DNA from: Welwitschia mirabilis
Lineage: Eukaryota; Gnetophyta; Gnetopsida; Welwitschiales
DNA: 64,000 nt
Direction: 5' to 3'
NCBI GenBank assembly: GCA_051453625.1
Contig: JBOZIK010000001.1
Location: forward strand, 279,691,675-279,755,674
In this document: piece after piece, positions 27,290 through 37,710 of the stretch
How positions within the stretch are numbered: position 1 is the first letter of the stretch
How the letters are laid out: each line of letters begins with the position of its first letter
Notes under the pieces: model-generated
What the model was told of the DNA's origin: nothing
Database searches by the model: none
The model's input: only the letters and a program-made list of their open reading frames with translations
Position numbers and translations under genes: made by a program

Positions 27290-27470
27290 TTCTAGTAATT
27301 TCAACAAAAATTTCATGTAAAGGTTTCTTATCATCTAAGAACTTATTCTTCAGTTGCAAATTCCTTTTTCTTTTAGTAATTATTTCATATAAAGGTATTT
27401 TTTCCTACATATAAGCATCATTTTCCAATGGTAAATGTTTTCTTCTTTCTACAAAAATTTCACATGCAAC
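27290..27470 (-). repeat. three ~75-bp units encoding a ~25-residue repeat
   Basis: On the minus strand the units read roughly ACEIFVERRKHLPLEND, PLYEIITKRKRNLQLKN and PLHEIFVEITRS with similar spacers. The plus strand shows the same period as aaatttcatgtaaaggt-like blocks. The repeat lies just downstream (minus sense) of the primer-binding site, where a gag-like leader protein would be encoded. Confidence 0.5.
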
Positions 27471-27803
27471 TCTTTTTACCTTTCATAAACCCAAGCTCTT
27501 GCAACACCAAAAAGTATGTGAAAGATGAATATTTTAGGTAGCAATTTTCAAAATCACATTAAAGCATAAGAAGTAGACTAATTTATTAAGTATAACTACT
27601 AAAAGAAATGCTACAAAAAAGAAAATAAAAGAAGCTATTTTACAACTAAGCAAGAGAAATTAAGCAAAGCTTGTAAACTAAAGATTTGGTACTATTGTAT
27701 AATACCAAAATGAAGTAATACGCTTAAAGAATAATATCACCTTAATTTTAATATGGGTTCTATTCTCTCAAAGACTCACTTTCTTCCTAGAAATCTGATT
27801 ATC

Positions 27804-27821
27804 TCCCCAGCAATGATGCCA
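27804..27821 (-). other. primer-binding site, tRNA-Asp type, deaminated
   Basis: The minus strand reads TGGCATCATTGCTGGGGA. The site known from Athila/Tat elements is TGGCGCCGTTGCCGGGGA. The four differences are all C-to-T or G-to-A transitions, as expected from methylcytosine decay. This fixes the strand of the element and the end of its 5' LTR. Confidence 0.7.
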
Positions 27822-27894
27822 AATGTTGTGCTATGTGTTATGCTTACCCAATTTAAAAATTAGATCTTAAAATATTCTTAAGTAATGACAAACA

Positions 27895-28050
27895 NNNNNN
27901 NNNNNNNNNNNNNNNNNNNNNNNNNNNNNNNNNNNNNNNNNNNNNNNNNNNNNNNNNNNNNNNNNNNNNNNNNNNNNNNNNNNNNNNNNNNNNNNNNNNN
28001 NNNNNNNNNNNNNNNNNNNNNNNNNNNNNNNNNNNNNNNNNNNNNNNNNN
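27895..28050. other. assembly gap (156 N)
   Basis: Run of N, followed directly by 15 G at 28051-28065. Confidence 0.95.
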
Positions 28051-28065
28051 GGGGGGGGGGGGGGG
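28051..28065 (+). repeat. poly(G) run at a gap edge
   Basis: Fifteen consecutive G in a strongly AT-rich region, abutting a gap. Probably a sequencing or gap-filling artefact, though a genuine G-tract that stopped the assembly cannot be excluded. Confidence 0.8.
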
Positions 28066-28460
28066 TTGGGAGAGAAAATAAATAACGCAAATGACAAAAT
28101 GTAATGGGATGAAAATGAAAATACTAGATGCAAGCTCTAAATAATTTAACCAATATATTATCACCTAGATTAGCCCTTAGAATTTATATCAACTACAAAT
28201 TAATGCCACTTTTAATGGAAAACAACATTGACTTTAAGAAAGATAAAGGAGAATTTTTAACAAAGAGAAGCACACTTTATTAACATTTAATAATATGCAC
28301 TTCATTACATCCTTTTACACATAGTAGTTTCTTAATGGAGGAAACACAATTCAATACCAAGAAAACATTGTTCACAAGCAAATCAAACCCCTTGTCCAAG
28401 ATGCTTCTATGATAAGATACTTTGATCCTAAAGCCGAGACTAGAAAATGGGATTCCTAAA

Positions 28461-28474
28461 GAGGGTTTTATAGG
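28461..28474 (-). promoter_or_regulatory. LTR TATA box
   Basis: The minus strand reads cctataaaaccctc, in an LTR position equivalent to the box at 4601-4610. Confidence 0.35.
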
Positions 28475-29539
28475 TCTTAATAAGTAAGAGATCAGCACAA
28501 GGTGAGTGTTTAATGGACAAGAAGTAAGTGGTAGATGAGAGGTTATAATATAAATTTAGTAATAAATATAATGATTATTCATGGCAAGTGGGTGGTTATA
28601 ATTACTAACAAACAAGGAATGATTATGTTTAAGTAATAGATAAAAGTAATTATTCATTAATTACTATCACTTATGCTTCTTAACATCTGATGGTAAATAG
28701 AATTTAGTAGGTAGTCATTTTCTTCCTCATTTGGCTATCATGTGAAATTCATGGAAACTGGTGGTAGGTAGAATCTACTGATAAGTAGTTTTCTACTTAA
28801 GTACTTTTTTTAATGTTGTATCTTCTAACAATATGTGGAATCTGATTGCTTCATTTTCTAGTACTTCCTTAAATTCTTCATAATTACTTAACTGATTCCA
28901 AATTATGCTTAATTCTTTATCTCTAGTTCTTGAGTTAAAAGTATTTAGCTTGAGCATTAACCCTATAAAAAAGGAGCTAAAAATAACTTCAAACCATATG
29001 TCAAATGTGAAAAGTTGGCCACCTATTACTCTTTTAAATAATGAAATACAAATGGCATGATAGAGAAAGAAAGCTTGTGATTTATTACATGAAGATAAAA
29101 TAAATCCAATAGAAGAGAATTCAAATGGATCCATATGAACTAAAAAAGCATTTGTTTTCAATTTTAGTAAGATAAGTGATAAAGATCTAGCTAATGTGAA
29201 TTAATTTCTTGAAAAATTAAAATAAAAAATGCAATACAAGAGGAGTGTAATATGCTCATGAAGAATTAGACTTCATAATTACTCAAAGTAATAAAGTAAC
29301 AAATTGATAATAAATTGATGTTTTATATCAAATGCAATCTAAATGATATAATTAATAATTATAAAGCTATAGTTATTATTAAAGTTATTGCTTAAAAAAT
29401 AAGGAATTGATTATAATGAAAAAATTGCACCATAGAAAATATTTCTATCATATGAATTATTCTTTCTTTAGAAATTTACTATAGCTAATCCACATTCCTA
29501 AATAGATACCTTAAATAATAAATCTACGAAAATCAACCT

Positions 29540-29551
29540 AAAGGCTTTAAA
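29540..29551 (+). repeat. SINE target-site duplication, left copy
   Basis: aaaggctttaaa, identical to 29735-29746. Confidence 0.85.
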
Positions 29552-29737
29552 GTTACATCAATGACTGCTTACCACAGTGGTAAGGTCATAAACACACAGA
29601 CCTGTAGGTCCAAACTTCAAACCTCGACAGTGGTGGGAAACATAAAAAATGGAATAGATTCCGTAAGCCCAAGTGCCACTGGGCATTCGTGTGATACAAA
29701 ATTACCTTCCTACTATCTCTTCCAAAAAAAAAAAAAA
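29552..29737 (+). mobile_element. tRNA-derived SINE with poly(A) tail
   Basis: A segment of about 170 bases starts with a tRNA-like head. An A-box-like block (tgcttaccacagtggtaagg, 29565-29584) is followed by a B-box-like block (cttcaaacctcgac, 29615-29628), about the spacing of an RNA polymerase III internal promoter. The tail is 14 A (29724-29737). Perfect 12-bp direct repeats aaaggctttaaa flank it (29540-29551 and 29735-29746, sharing the last A bases). Pol III transcription and mobilisation by a partner LINE is the known biology of such elements. The 67-codon frame over it is not a gene. Confidence 0.85.
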
Positions 29738-29746
29738 GGCTTTAAA
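29735..29746 (+). repeat. SINE target-site duplication, right copy
   Basis: aaaggctttaaa directly after the poly(A) tail. The perfect match implies a fairly young insertion compared with its neighbours. Confidence 0.85.
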
Positions 29747-30169
29747 TCTAAATTCCAAAAATAAAAGTATACAAACTAGAAAAAAGCCCTATCTCAATTG
29801 AAATAATATTCCTACATATGGTTTAGGAATATTGAGGGATTTCTCATAAGTATTGGTTTTTAATAAGTCTCTCGTCAACATAAATATTTACATAAAACAA
29901 CATAGCTAATATAAGAGAGAAGTAACACTATTATTTTATATTGATAACATGATAATAATAGGGTAGCATGAAGCATAGATTAAGGAATTAGGCTTTTAAA
30001 AATCATGAAGTAATTTAATATTAAATATTTTTTAAGTAAACTATATCATCAAATACTTGATAGATAACAGTTGAAAACTATTAATGTTGACATGACTTCA
30101 TGGATCTAGGTACAAAGATAAAACTTAATGAATCAATCAAAAATATTAAGCCCAATAAATACAAATGCT
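29747..30169. other. probable further copia remnant, not resolved
   Basis: Purine-rich plus strand with scattered short frames that could be upstream reverse transcriptase, but no motif is clear. Confidence 0.25.
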
Positions 30170-30725
30170 AATGAGTAAGCTGATATATTAGATAGAAAAA
30201 AGATCAAATCTTACATTCACTATTGATAAGCTTATCAAATTTATGCATTTTCCAAACCAAGCACACATGAAATTAGTAATTAATGTATTGAAGTACTTAG
30301 ACAAAATAATAAAACATAGCATAATCTTTAGAAAATGTAAAGAAATTATAGCTTCCTATAGAAATTTATATTACGATGGTGTTAAATATAATGGATCATC
30401 ATAGGTTATGTCATTTAATTTAACAAAAACATTATTTCATGACTAAGCAAGAAATAGAAGATAATAATGCTTTCTTCTACTAAAGTAGAATGTATTATTA
30501 CAATAATCTTATCTTATGAAATGAAGTAGATCGATCAAATTATAAGAGATCTTGCTAAATACTTTTAAGTCTTGATTTCCATCCATTATAAAGTAAAAGT
30601 ATAATCAAACTTGTAAAGAATTCCATATTTCGTGAAAGAATGAAGCATGTTAAAACTAAGTTCCCTTATATGAAAGAACTATACTTTGACGTATTTATTA
30701 AACCAAGCTTTCTCAACACTTAGCA
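30170..30725 (+). pseudogene. Ty1/copia reverse transcriptase C-terminus and RNase H remnant
   Basis: Plus-strand fragments match copia RNase H in order: KFMHFPNQAHMKLVINVLKY, LYYDGVKYNGSS, GYVI then FNKNIIS, LSKK, LSSTKVECI (LSSTEAEY box), IDQIIRDL, and LVKNSIFRERMKHVKTKF (the ERTKHI segment). Tryptophan and glutamine positions have become stops. RNase H would remove the RNA strand during reverse transcription. Upstream pol and the LTRs were not recognised, so this is an isolated fragment. Confidence 0.8.
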
Positions 30726-31069
30726 GTAGGTAGCAAATGAACCCATGAAGCCAATTTGAAAAAGAAAATTTTAGTAGTTTTTAAAAGATCTACAAATTAG
30801 AGACACAAATCTAAAATTCTAAAGAAGAGTATTTGATGAAACACAATTTAATAAAGCATGAAATTAAAAAGCACAAAATGATCATTTATTTCATAGAGAA
30901 AGCTTTTATTTAAAATTTTGTATAGGTTTTCCACAAATCCTCTTAAACTTCAAATAGATTCTTAATCCATTCTTTTAAATTCATTAAATATTTTAAGATT
31001 ATATATTATGCTACATCTTATTGATATTAATATATTTCTTTGTTATTGCATAATTGATTAGCCAAACAA

Positions 31070-31964
31070 TGTACTAATATATTATATTATATTATATTAT
31101 ATTATATTATATTATATTGTATTACATATTGTATATTATATTACATATATATTATATTATATATTATATCATCACAAATTATATTGCTTATACATATTAG
31201 ATTATAATATATTCTATTATATGCATGATATTACAGTATCTTATATTATGCTATTTCATATGTATAGTATTGCACGTATGTATTAAAAAGGGGAAACATG
31301 TTTACTTCTTAAGAATACGTTAATGTTAGGAATAGATACATGATGAAACAAATGTTTAGATAAGATTAAATACTCATCTTTGGCTCCTTAGATAATGTTG
31401 TTGTTATAAATGTTTCAATACAATGCTTTCTTACACTTAGCAATTAATTTATAATGAATATTAGATTTTGCTAGATGTATCAACTAATAATCATGTTCCT
31501 TTTAGTATGACTTAATAGAGTTATAGTATGCATAGTATAGTTATACAATGATACAGGTTTTAGCATAGTCTTTAATGATCATGGTTAGTTCTAGTATTAT
31601 TAATGTTTTCCAAGTATGTATCCTAAATATAATTCCTTACATTGTCATGTATATGAGTTAAATGTTCCAAGTAGTTATTTTTTATCTTATGCATAAAACG
31701 ATATAATAATAATAATCCTATAATGCTCGTAGAAATGATTAGGCACTTAATTAGCAATGTTTACCCTTTCACTTCTATTGATCTAAGTCTATTGAAACTA
31801 AAAACTTAATCAGTGGCATATAGGTTATTCTCTTTGGAATTTTATATTTATATATTATTAGATTCATTATGATATGTTATAAAAGGAGCAGCTAAGAGGT
31901 ACCCTGCTGAAATGGCGTGTGTATATGTGTCTATATGTATGTGTGTATGTTAATCATATTTTTG
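31070..31964 (+). repeat. direct duplication, copy 1 (~0.9 kb)
   Basis: It matches 38500-39432 in the same orientation. Shared anchors include catatgtatagtatt, gagttaaatgttccaagtagttatt, ctttcacttctattg, gatatgttataaaaggag and the closing gtgtatgttaatcatatttttg. It ends exactly at the 100-N gap, so the true extent here is unknown. Confidence 0.75.
31077..31119. repeat. (ATTAT)n microsatellite
   Basis: About eight pentanucleotide units, degrading into other AT-rich repeats to about 31230. Confidence 0.85.
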
Positions 31965-32064
31965 NNNNNNNNNNNNNNNNNNNNNNNNNNNNNNNNNNNN
32001 NNNNNNNNNNNNNNNNNNNNNNNNNNNNNNNNNNNNNNNNNNNNNNNNNNNNNNNNNNNNNNNN
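31965..32064. other. assembly gap of exactly 100 N
   Basis: A length of exactly 100 is the usual placeholder for a gap of unknown size, so the sequences on its two sides may not be true neighbours. Confidence 0.9.
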
Positions 32065-32525
32065 AACATGGAGAAATGGTGCATTCGCAGATTGTGCAAA
32101 ATCAACTCCAAGACCAGGCTCTGATTCAAACTCAGGACTCTATGCAAAATGCTCCTGCAAATCAGTTTGTTGAGATTCAGCAAAAGGGGACGACGGGGGA
32201 GCCTCAGTTTCAGCAAAATAGATTCCAAAATCAGACTCCGGTTGCTAACTTTCCAGTCTGCAATTACATTAATTATGGTTATGGTAATACTTTCAGCATT
32301 CCTGGTGGTGGCCACGGAAGCAACCCATCCTATGTAAACAACCAAAATGGGTTTCAAGAGCAGCCTTGCATGACAAATCTTCCTCGAGGCTATTCTACCC
32401 ATGGGGCTCCGCAGAACTTCGGAATGGATAGGCAGGGACACCCTCTACAAAATGGTTTCCAAGGTCATGCTCAGAGGGCTAATGTTCATCCATTCATGGC
32501 AGAAAGTAGCATGAGCCTGTACTAG
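32065..32525 (+). CDS. 3' terminal exon of a Q/N-rich protein, family not recognised (partial)
   Basis: The frame is open from the gap to a TAG at 32523-32525, about 152 residues. It is markedly GC-richer than everything around it and has none of the decay stops seen elsewhere. The protein is hydrophilic, rich in glutamine, asparagine, glycine and proline (QIVQNQLQDQALIQTQ, QFQQNRFQNQ, NYGYGNTFSIPGGGHG), and ends ESSMSLY. No domain is evident. Low-complexity Q-rich tails of this kind are common in plant transcription factors (MADS, NAC and others), but that is only an analogy. The 5' end is missing in the gap; GT-rich DNA before the gap is not coding. It could be a real gene's last exon, a recent retrocopy or a mis-scaffolded contig. 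A likely 3' untranslated region follows. Confidence 0.6.
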
Positions 32526-32690
32526 AAGTCAAGACTAAATTGACAATTACCTCTTCAACATGCCTCTGTTGTATGCAAATTACCTATGTTTTTTTAGGAA
32601 AGTTCTAGAAGTTAAGACTCATTTGACAATCGATGATGAAAGATGTATGATATATAGATCTTTAATGAATAATCATTAAAATTAAGCCTG
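32526..32690 (+). other. probable 3' untranslated region of the preceding exon
   Basis: Less AT-rich than the background. The segment agaagtcaagactaaattg just after the stop is echoed by agaagttaagactcatttg at about 32607, a short internal duplication. An aatgaataatc string near 32665 could serve as a plant near-upstream polyadenylation element. Confidence 0.3.
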
Positions 32691-34425
32691 AATTTCTTAA
32701 GGCAGTAAACTGCTTCAATTTCTGTCTCATTTGAATTCTGAATGATAACAATTTTATCCATCACCCAGTTATAGGTAGAGGTACACAAGTACTAAAAGGT
32801 TGCCAAAACTTGAAAAGCAAAAAACAACAGATGTAAAAGAAGATTAAGTGGATACATTTTTTTATTATTTTTTAGAATTTTTTTTACTACGACTCAAATC
32901 CGAGGCTTTGAAACTCGTCATTTATAAATATATGTGGAACTAACTCAATTGCTAATTTTCTCGTGAAATTATGCAAGTTGATAGTGTCCTTAACAATAGT
33001 ATGTCCATCCCTAGTTATAACATTCATTATAGTATTTACATTAGATAAGACAATTTTGAGGCACTTAAGATGAAAAGAATCATTGCTTGATCATATCTTG
33101 TACTTAAAGATTAAATTTGCCATTTTGTTTATATGTTTCATAGGTAAAAGAGCTAGGTTTGTAGCAACAGGTAGTTTGTTTGTCATGTTGGACAAAGGAG
33201 CTTGGAAAGCTAATGGGAAACACCTAATCTCAATAAGAGGAACCAACGAATGACAATGTCAATAACACTTAAAAGGAAAAATAATTTAGCTAAGCATAGA
33301 TTTCATAATTGAATTTTGTATATTTGGCTTTTATAGTTAAAAGATCCAAAATGGAAAAGATCTATGCTTATCAGTTTTGCAAAGAAAATGATCGTACTTT
33401 CCTCTACTTGGACATAAGAAAAACCAAGTATTTTTAAAAGTTTAAAAAATTTAAATTTTATAGGTGAATACTTCTATAAATCTTTAGGAAAATCTAAAAA
33501 TTTGAGATACTTTCGAATGACCAATAAGAAGAACTTTGAACAAGAAATTCCTTTTTATTTATGCATTCAATTTTGTGAAGAATTCAAAGTAATTACATTG
33601 GATATTGACAAGATTCATTTTTATCACACTTGCAAAGCTTCTTTAAATCTCATTCTAAGTAAAATAGAAAAAGCAATTCACTTAAATTAAAAATAAAAGT
33701 ATTTCTTCATGTTTTTTCCAAAATGCATTCTAATTAAGACATTAAAATTGTAAAATTTAATGCAGAATATAATTAGATTGCAATATCTTTTTAAATATTT
33801 TACTTACACTATATAATAAACTTTTCATTTACTCATATCAAAGTACTTTCTTTTCATTTTTATTTTTTACTTTAAAGAATGAATAACTTGCATTTGAAAT
33901 ATGGAATCTCATAGATTGCATGGTCAAAGCCCAAGGAAAATCTAAGACCCATTTTAAGCAACATAATATATAACAAGTCTATTACTTTTAAGATAAGATA
34001 AACATAATAATTTTAAAGGATTATCAGAAAAATGATATATCATTAAGCATAGTCTTTTGCAAAAGTTCTAAATAGGAAGAATCTAATAAAAGAAAAAAAT
34101 AAGAGAGGAAGGGACATAATGTTATAGAAAGTTCTTTCAGTTTCAAAACATAAAGTATTGATCTTGTTGTGAAGAGAAATGCTCAAAGGAAACCTATGCT
34201 ACTCAAGAGACATGACTATAATGATACTTTTTATGTTTGTTTTGCTTAGTATATTTAGGACTTGAGTTGAAGGTTTTCATATGGATAGATAACATAAAGG
34301 TTAAATTCTTTATGATTTATCCTTTTGATTTTTAATTTTTTAACATGAATGTTTTCAATTGATGTTTTTCCTAGAAGAAGTTATAATATGTTGTTTCATA
34401 TGTAATTTTAAATGTTTAAAAAACT
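32691..34425. other. no recognised gene
   Basis: AT-rich with short frames only. The 62-codon plus frame at 33502-33690 has no recognisable motif. Confidence 0.35.
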
Positions 34426-34560
34426 CGCATGATAGAACATCACCCATAGTTCTAAATATACACATATATATTGAGTTTGAAGTATCTTTGACAAACACTC
34501 TTAAGATAGAACATCACCCATAGGATGTGTTGAATAATAGCTTTGACAAACATTCTGGCT
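34426..34560. repeat. two ~74-bp tandem units
   Basis: gatagaacatcacccatag occurs twice, about 74 bases apart, each time followed by ctttgacaaacaytct at similar spacing. Confidence 0.6.
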
Positions 34561-35214
34561 TTGGTAAGGTAACAATGATAGAATGAGATCAAGAGGCTTT
34601 AAGGCTAGTGATTATCCTATTCAAACTGTGATAACTACTAGAAATATATATTTCTTATCTTTACTTTTACAAGTATTTCCTAAACTCTTACCCTTGAAAA
34701 ATTATGTGATGAAAAATACATTCCATATCCCTATTGAACATGGTCATTTGAAAGTTATTATTTATCTATTAAGGAAAACATAGATAGTAATGCAAGGACT
34801 TTAAAAGATAAAATAAAATTGCTTAACAAAAAGGTAGAAATTTCCTTTTCCATTAATATTAGCATATTCTTAATAAAATTCCATTTGATTCATTCTTTGA
34901 GTTCTTTTTTCTTTATAGTCTTTTTCTTTCCACCTTAATATTTACAAAGTTATACTTTGATGCTTTGATTTTGGTAGAAATGAAAAAAAAATGCATTACA
35001 CCTTAGAATTGCAAAATAAAAGTAAAAACTTAAAATCATGATGAAAGAATAATTAGAATAGGTAAGATACAAAAGAAAAAAAACAAAATCTTGAACTTAA
35101 AATAGAAGAATTGTTAGAAAATATTTTTTAAAATTATTATAATCAACTAATTAATTATAGTTGTAATTTTCCCATTGTATAACTTTACTTAATAATTTTA
35201 TTCGTGTATATGAA
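34561..35214. other. no recognised gene
   Basis: A 66-codon plus frame at 34583-34783 shows no known motif. The rest is AT-rich. Confidence 0.35.
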
Positions 35215-35700
35215 AAGGCCTTGGCATGCTATTGCATGTCTTTACATGTAGGTTAGATGTCTCTAACATGTTTTACACTCTTGTTTGATAGGCTTCTTGG
35301 TGTTTATTTCCCATTTAGATGGAAGATTCATCATTTATACAAGGTTCATCCTTACTTTACAACTTCATCCCTCTAGATTAAAATCTCTCTACATGGTCTT
35401 GTATGTTTGTGCATTTCTTCGCATGTAGGTTAAACAAGTCAAGCATGTTATATTCTATAGTTTGAGAGGTTTCTTATTATAAGTCCTTTGACACATAGGA
35501 TTCGTCAAGTTATAAGGTGTAAGTCTACTTTTGAACCTTTTTCTTATAGCTTTACTAGTTTAAATTGAAAGCTCTATGCATGATCATACATGTTTATGAA
35601 TGGCATTACATGTACGTTAAATGACTCCAAAAGATTTTACACCATATTATCAAATTGATCTTAAAGATAAGCATGAACCAATTTGCGAAGGTTTTGTAGT
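35215..35700. repeat. three degenerate tandem units of ~175-185 bp
   Basis: Each unit carries a cattRcatgtaSgtta-like core (near 35240, 35418 and 35611), preceded by gcatg or cttgtatgttt-like text and followed by acatgtt/ttttac and a gaggtttctt/aggcttctt-like block. Spacing is about 173 and 185 bases. Confidence 0.5.
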
Positions 35701-36569
35701 CATCCATACTTTGGATTCTTTGTTGGTTAATTACTACCTTCAAAATATGTTTGGGCATGAACTCCTAAGCCTTAAGGGGTGAAACATTTTCTTATTTATT
35801 TACATTTTAATATTTCAAAGTCTTTTTTTTAACTCCTTTTCTATTTCAAGAAAGGAGTAGTTAGTAGTAAAGTATTAATGGTAGCCCTTGGTATGTTGGT
35901 TCAACATTTCTTTTTCTTAAACCATGGGTCAAGGGTTTTGAACTTGATAAAAATAGATAGATGAAGGTATTAACACCAATCAAATTCCCAAATTTGAAAA
36001 CCTCACTTTTGCCTTTTGTTTTGGACTTTAATACCTTTATTATAAAGGAGTAAGAACTTTTTATTAATGTTAAACTTGGGAAACATTATTGATCTAGTAA
36101 ACATGTGTTCATTCCCATTTACTTTGCATCTTTATATTTATTACTAAATGCTCTAATGATAAATAAAATTTGTGATATTATTTAGTAAATAGTTGTTTAC
36201 CTTTGTTTCTTAAGAAATGACAACTGCTATCATAGTTAAAAGAAATCTATAAATGTGGCTAAATAAGAGCTTTCTAATGGTGAGTGCACCTTTAAGCAAA
36301 AACACTCTTCTAATATTGAAGGCTAGCTTTTATAAATAAAACTAAGACTTTTATTATAGAAAAAACCTAGTGTTGTTTAATCCATAAGGATAGTTTGTGA
36401 TAAAATATAGAAAAATAATACACAATTTTAAACTAGAAAAAACTTAAAGAAACTTTGAAAGAATCATCTCAATGAATAAGATCCATAAATGAATGTATCA
36501 CTCAAAGACTAACTTAAATTCGTAGATAAAGTAAGAGACTTTCATTTAAAGATATATTGTAAAGTTCTA
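35701..36569. other. no recognised gene
   Basis: AT-rich; no motif on either strand. Confidence 0.35.
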
Positions 36570-36850
36570 CTTTAAATTTGAAATATGCTAAGTTCAACGA
36601 GGCTCAAAATGTGATGACATTATCTCATTACCACATGAGTAATGTTGAGATCCTCTTATCACTCAAGTTTATTATAACTTACTCATAAGCATAAAAAAAA
36701 GGGAATGTATCCCAAGGTCCATCAAATGACATGAGATGATGAAACTAAAATATGAACAAGAAGGGTTTACTTAAATATATTAATGGCTTAAAATAAAAAG
36801 TATAAATTCATCTCAAGCATTAGAAGTATAAAATAATGTAATACTCCAGA
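36570..36850. repeat. dispersed repeat copy related to the LTR at 4.1-4.4 kb
   Basis: It shares in order cattaccacatgagt-like, actcataagcat, aaactaaaatatgaacaa, tttactYaaa-tattt and aagcat-aagtat-aataatg blocks with 4090-4390, in the same orientation. It is probably a fragment of the same Athila/Tat-like LTR family. Confidence 0.5.
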
Positions 36851-37297
36851 TTTTATTATCTTACATTGGATTATGTGCTCCTCACAAAATTGAAGTTGTG
36901 GCCTACACTATCTTTGGGTGTTTAGACCAATGATCAATTCCATCTTTCTTTAATTTTGATTTCTATGTAAAGGAAGACCAAATTCTTTGTTGAGACAAAG
37001 AAATTTTCATTAACCTTCATCTACAATAATAAAATCAAAATCAATGCATTAACATTTATTTTTATTTTCTTTGTAAATCTTCCTTGTCTTCATTAGCAAC
37101 ATGGATTTTCTCTTTCATTAATTCTTGACAATAGACTTTAGCGTTAAACACATTAAAATGCTTTGCAAATGCCCAAAATCGAAATAACATACCTCACCCA
37201 TGTAGAAATCATCAACCTCATGAATTCAGAATGCAATATTTGAAAGGCACTAGGCATTTTTAATTCTATTTTAAAGTAGTGAGAGTTTCCTTACAAC

Positions 37298-37710
37298 TAT
37301 GATACCTTCAAAACCCTAATCATGAAACTTGTCTACACTAGAAAATTCAAGGCCATTGAAGGATTTTTGAATCATATGCACATTATTAGTTATAGGAGGT
37401 GGGAATGGTTGTCTTATTTCTTATTCAGTGTTTTAGCAAAGCCAAAATGGCAAAAAATTTGAAGTTAATTTTGTATTAAGTGAGAACATTTAATTTTAAA
37501 TCCTCACCCCTAGTTTCAATACCCTGTTAAATACTTTGCTTAATGGTGAAATGCTATTATGAAGGATATATTTTTAGACCTTAGATCCTTCCATTCTCTA
37601 ATGAAGGATTTATGTAGAGGAGGCAAAAGTCTAGAAGCTTTTGAGATTCTAGAAGAAATGCTTTAATCTGGATTCCTTCATGCAAAGAGTGTTTATGGTC
37701 CATTCATTAA
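37298..37710 (+). pseudogene. pentatricopeptide-repeat (PPR) gene fragment
   Basis: Three PPR-like segments follow each other on the plus strand: YDTFKTLIMKLVYTRKF then AIEGFLNHM (from 37298), PSFNTLLNTLLNG (from 37509), and SLMKDLCRGGKSLEAFEILE followed by a stop and then SGF..SVYGPFI (from about 37592). The helix-turn-helix pattern, with the xYxxLIxxL and LCRGGK..EAFE signatures, is typical of P-class PPR proteins, which bind organellar RNA. Segments sit in more than one frame and contain stops, so it is dead. It ends directly against a PGK fragment in the same frame, which is not a normal gene arrangement. Confidence 0.65.

Larger units (their letters stand above)
24434..27803 (-). mobile_element. 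internal region of a short (non-autonomous?) Athila-like element
   Basis: Only about 3.4 kb separates primer-binding site and polypurine tract, far less than an autonomous Athila/Tat internal region. No protease, reverse transcriptase or integrase motif was seen. The minus strand near the 5' end encodes three degenerate units of about 25 residues (27290-27470), and 26500-26900 gives acidic, N/D/E-rich stretches. It looks like a gag-bearing or non-coding derivative, or a copy that lost its pol by deletion. Confidence 0.45.
27824..29028 (-). mobile_element. 5' LTR of the Athila-like element
   Basis: It extends on the minus strand from about 29028 to the primer-binding site. It shares its first 0.38 kb with 24046-24433 and has a TATA-like box (cctataaaacc) at 28461-28474. 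A 156-N gap with a poly(G) edge interrupts the U5 side. Minus-strand frames at 28280-28498 and 28793-29161 lie within the LTR and are not genes. Confidence 0.6.

Noticed and set aside
29561-29764. 67-codon plus frame
   Set aside because: It is read through the SINE and its poly(A) tail (ends in KKKKG) and has no protein-like features.
32065-32525. Assignment of the Q-rich tail to a MADS-box or NAC transcription factor
   Set aside because: Q/N-rich tails occur in many families and no DNA-binding domain is visible. Naming it would be a guess.
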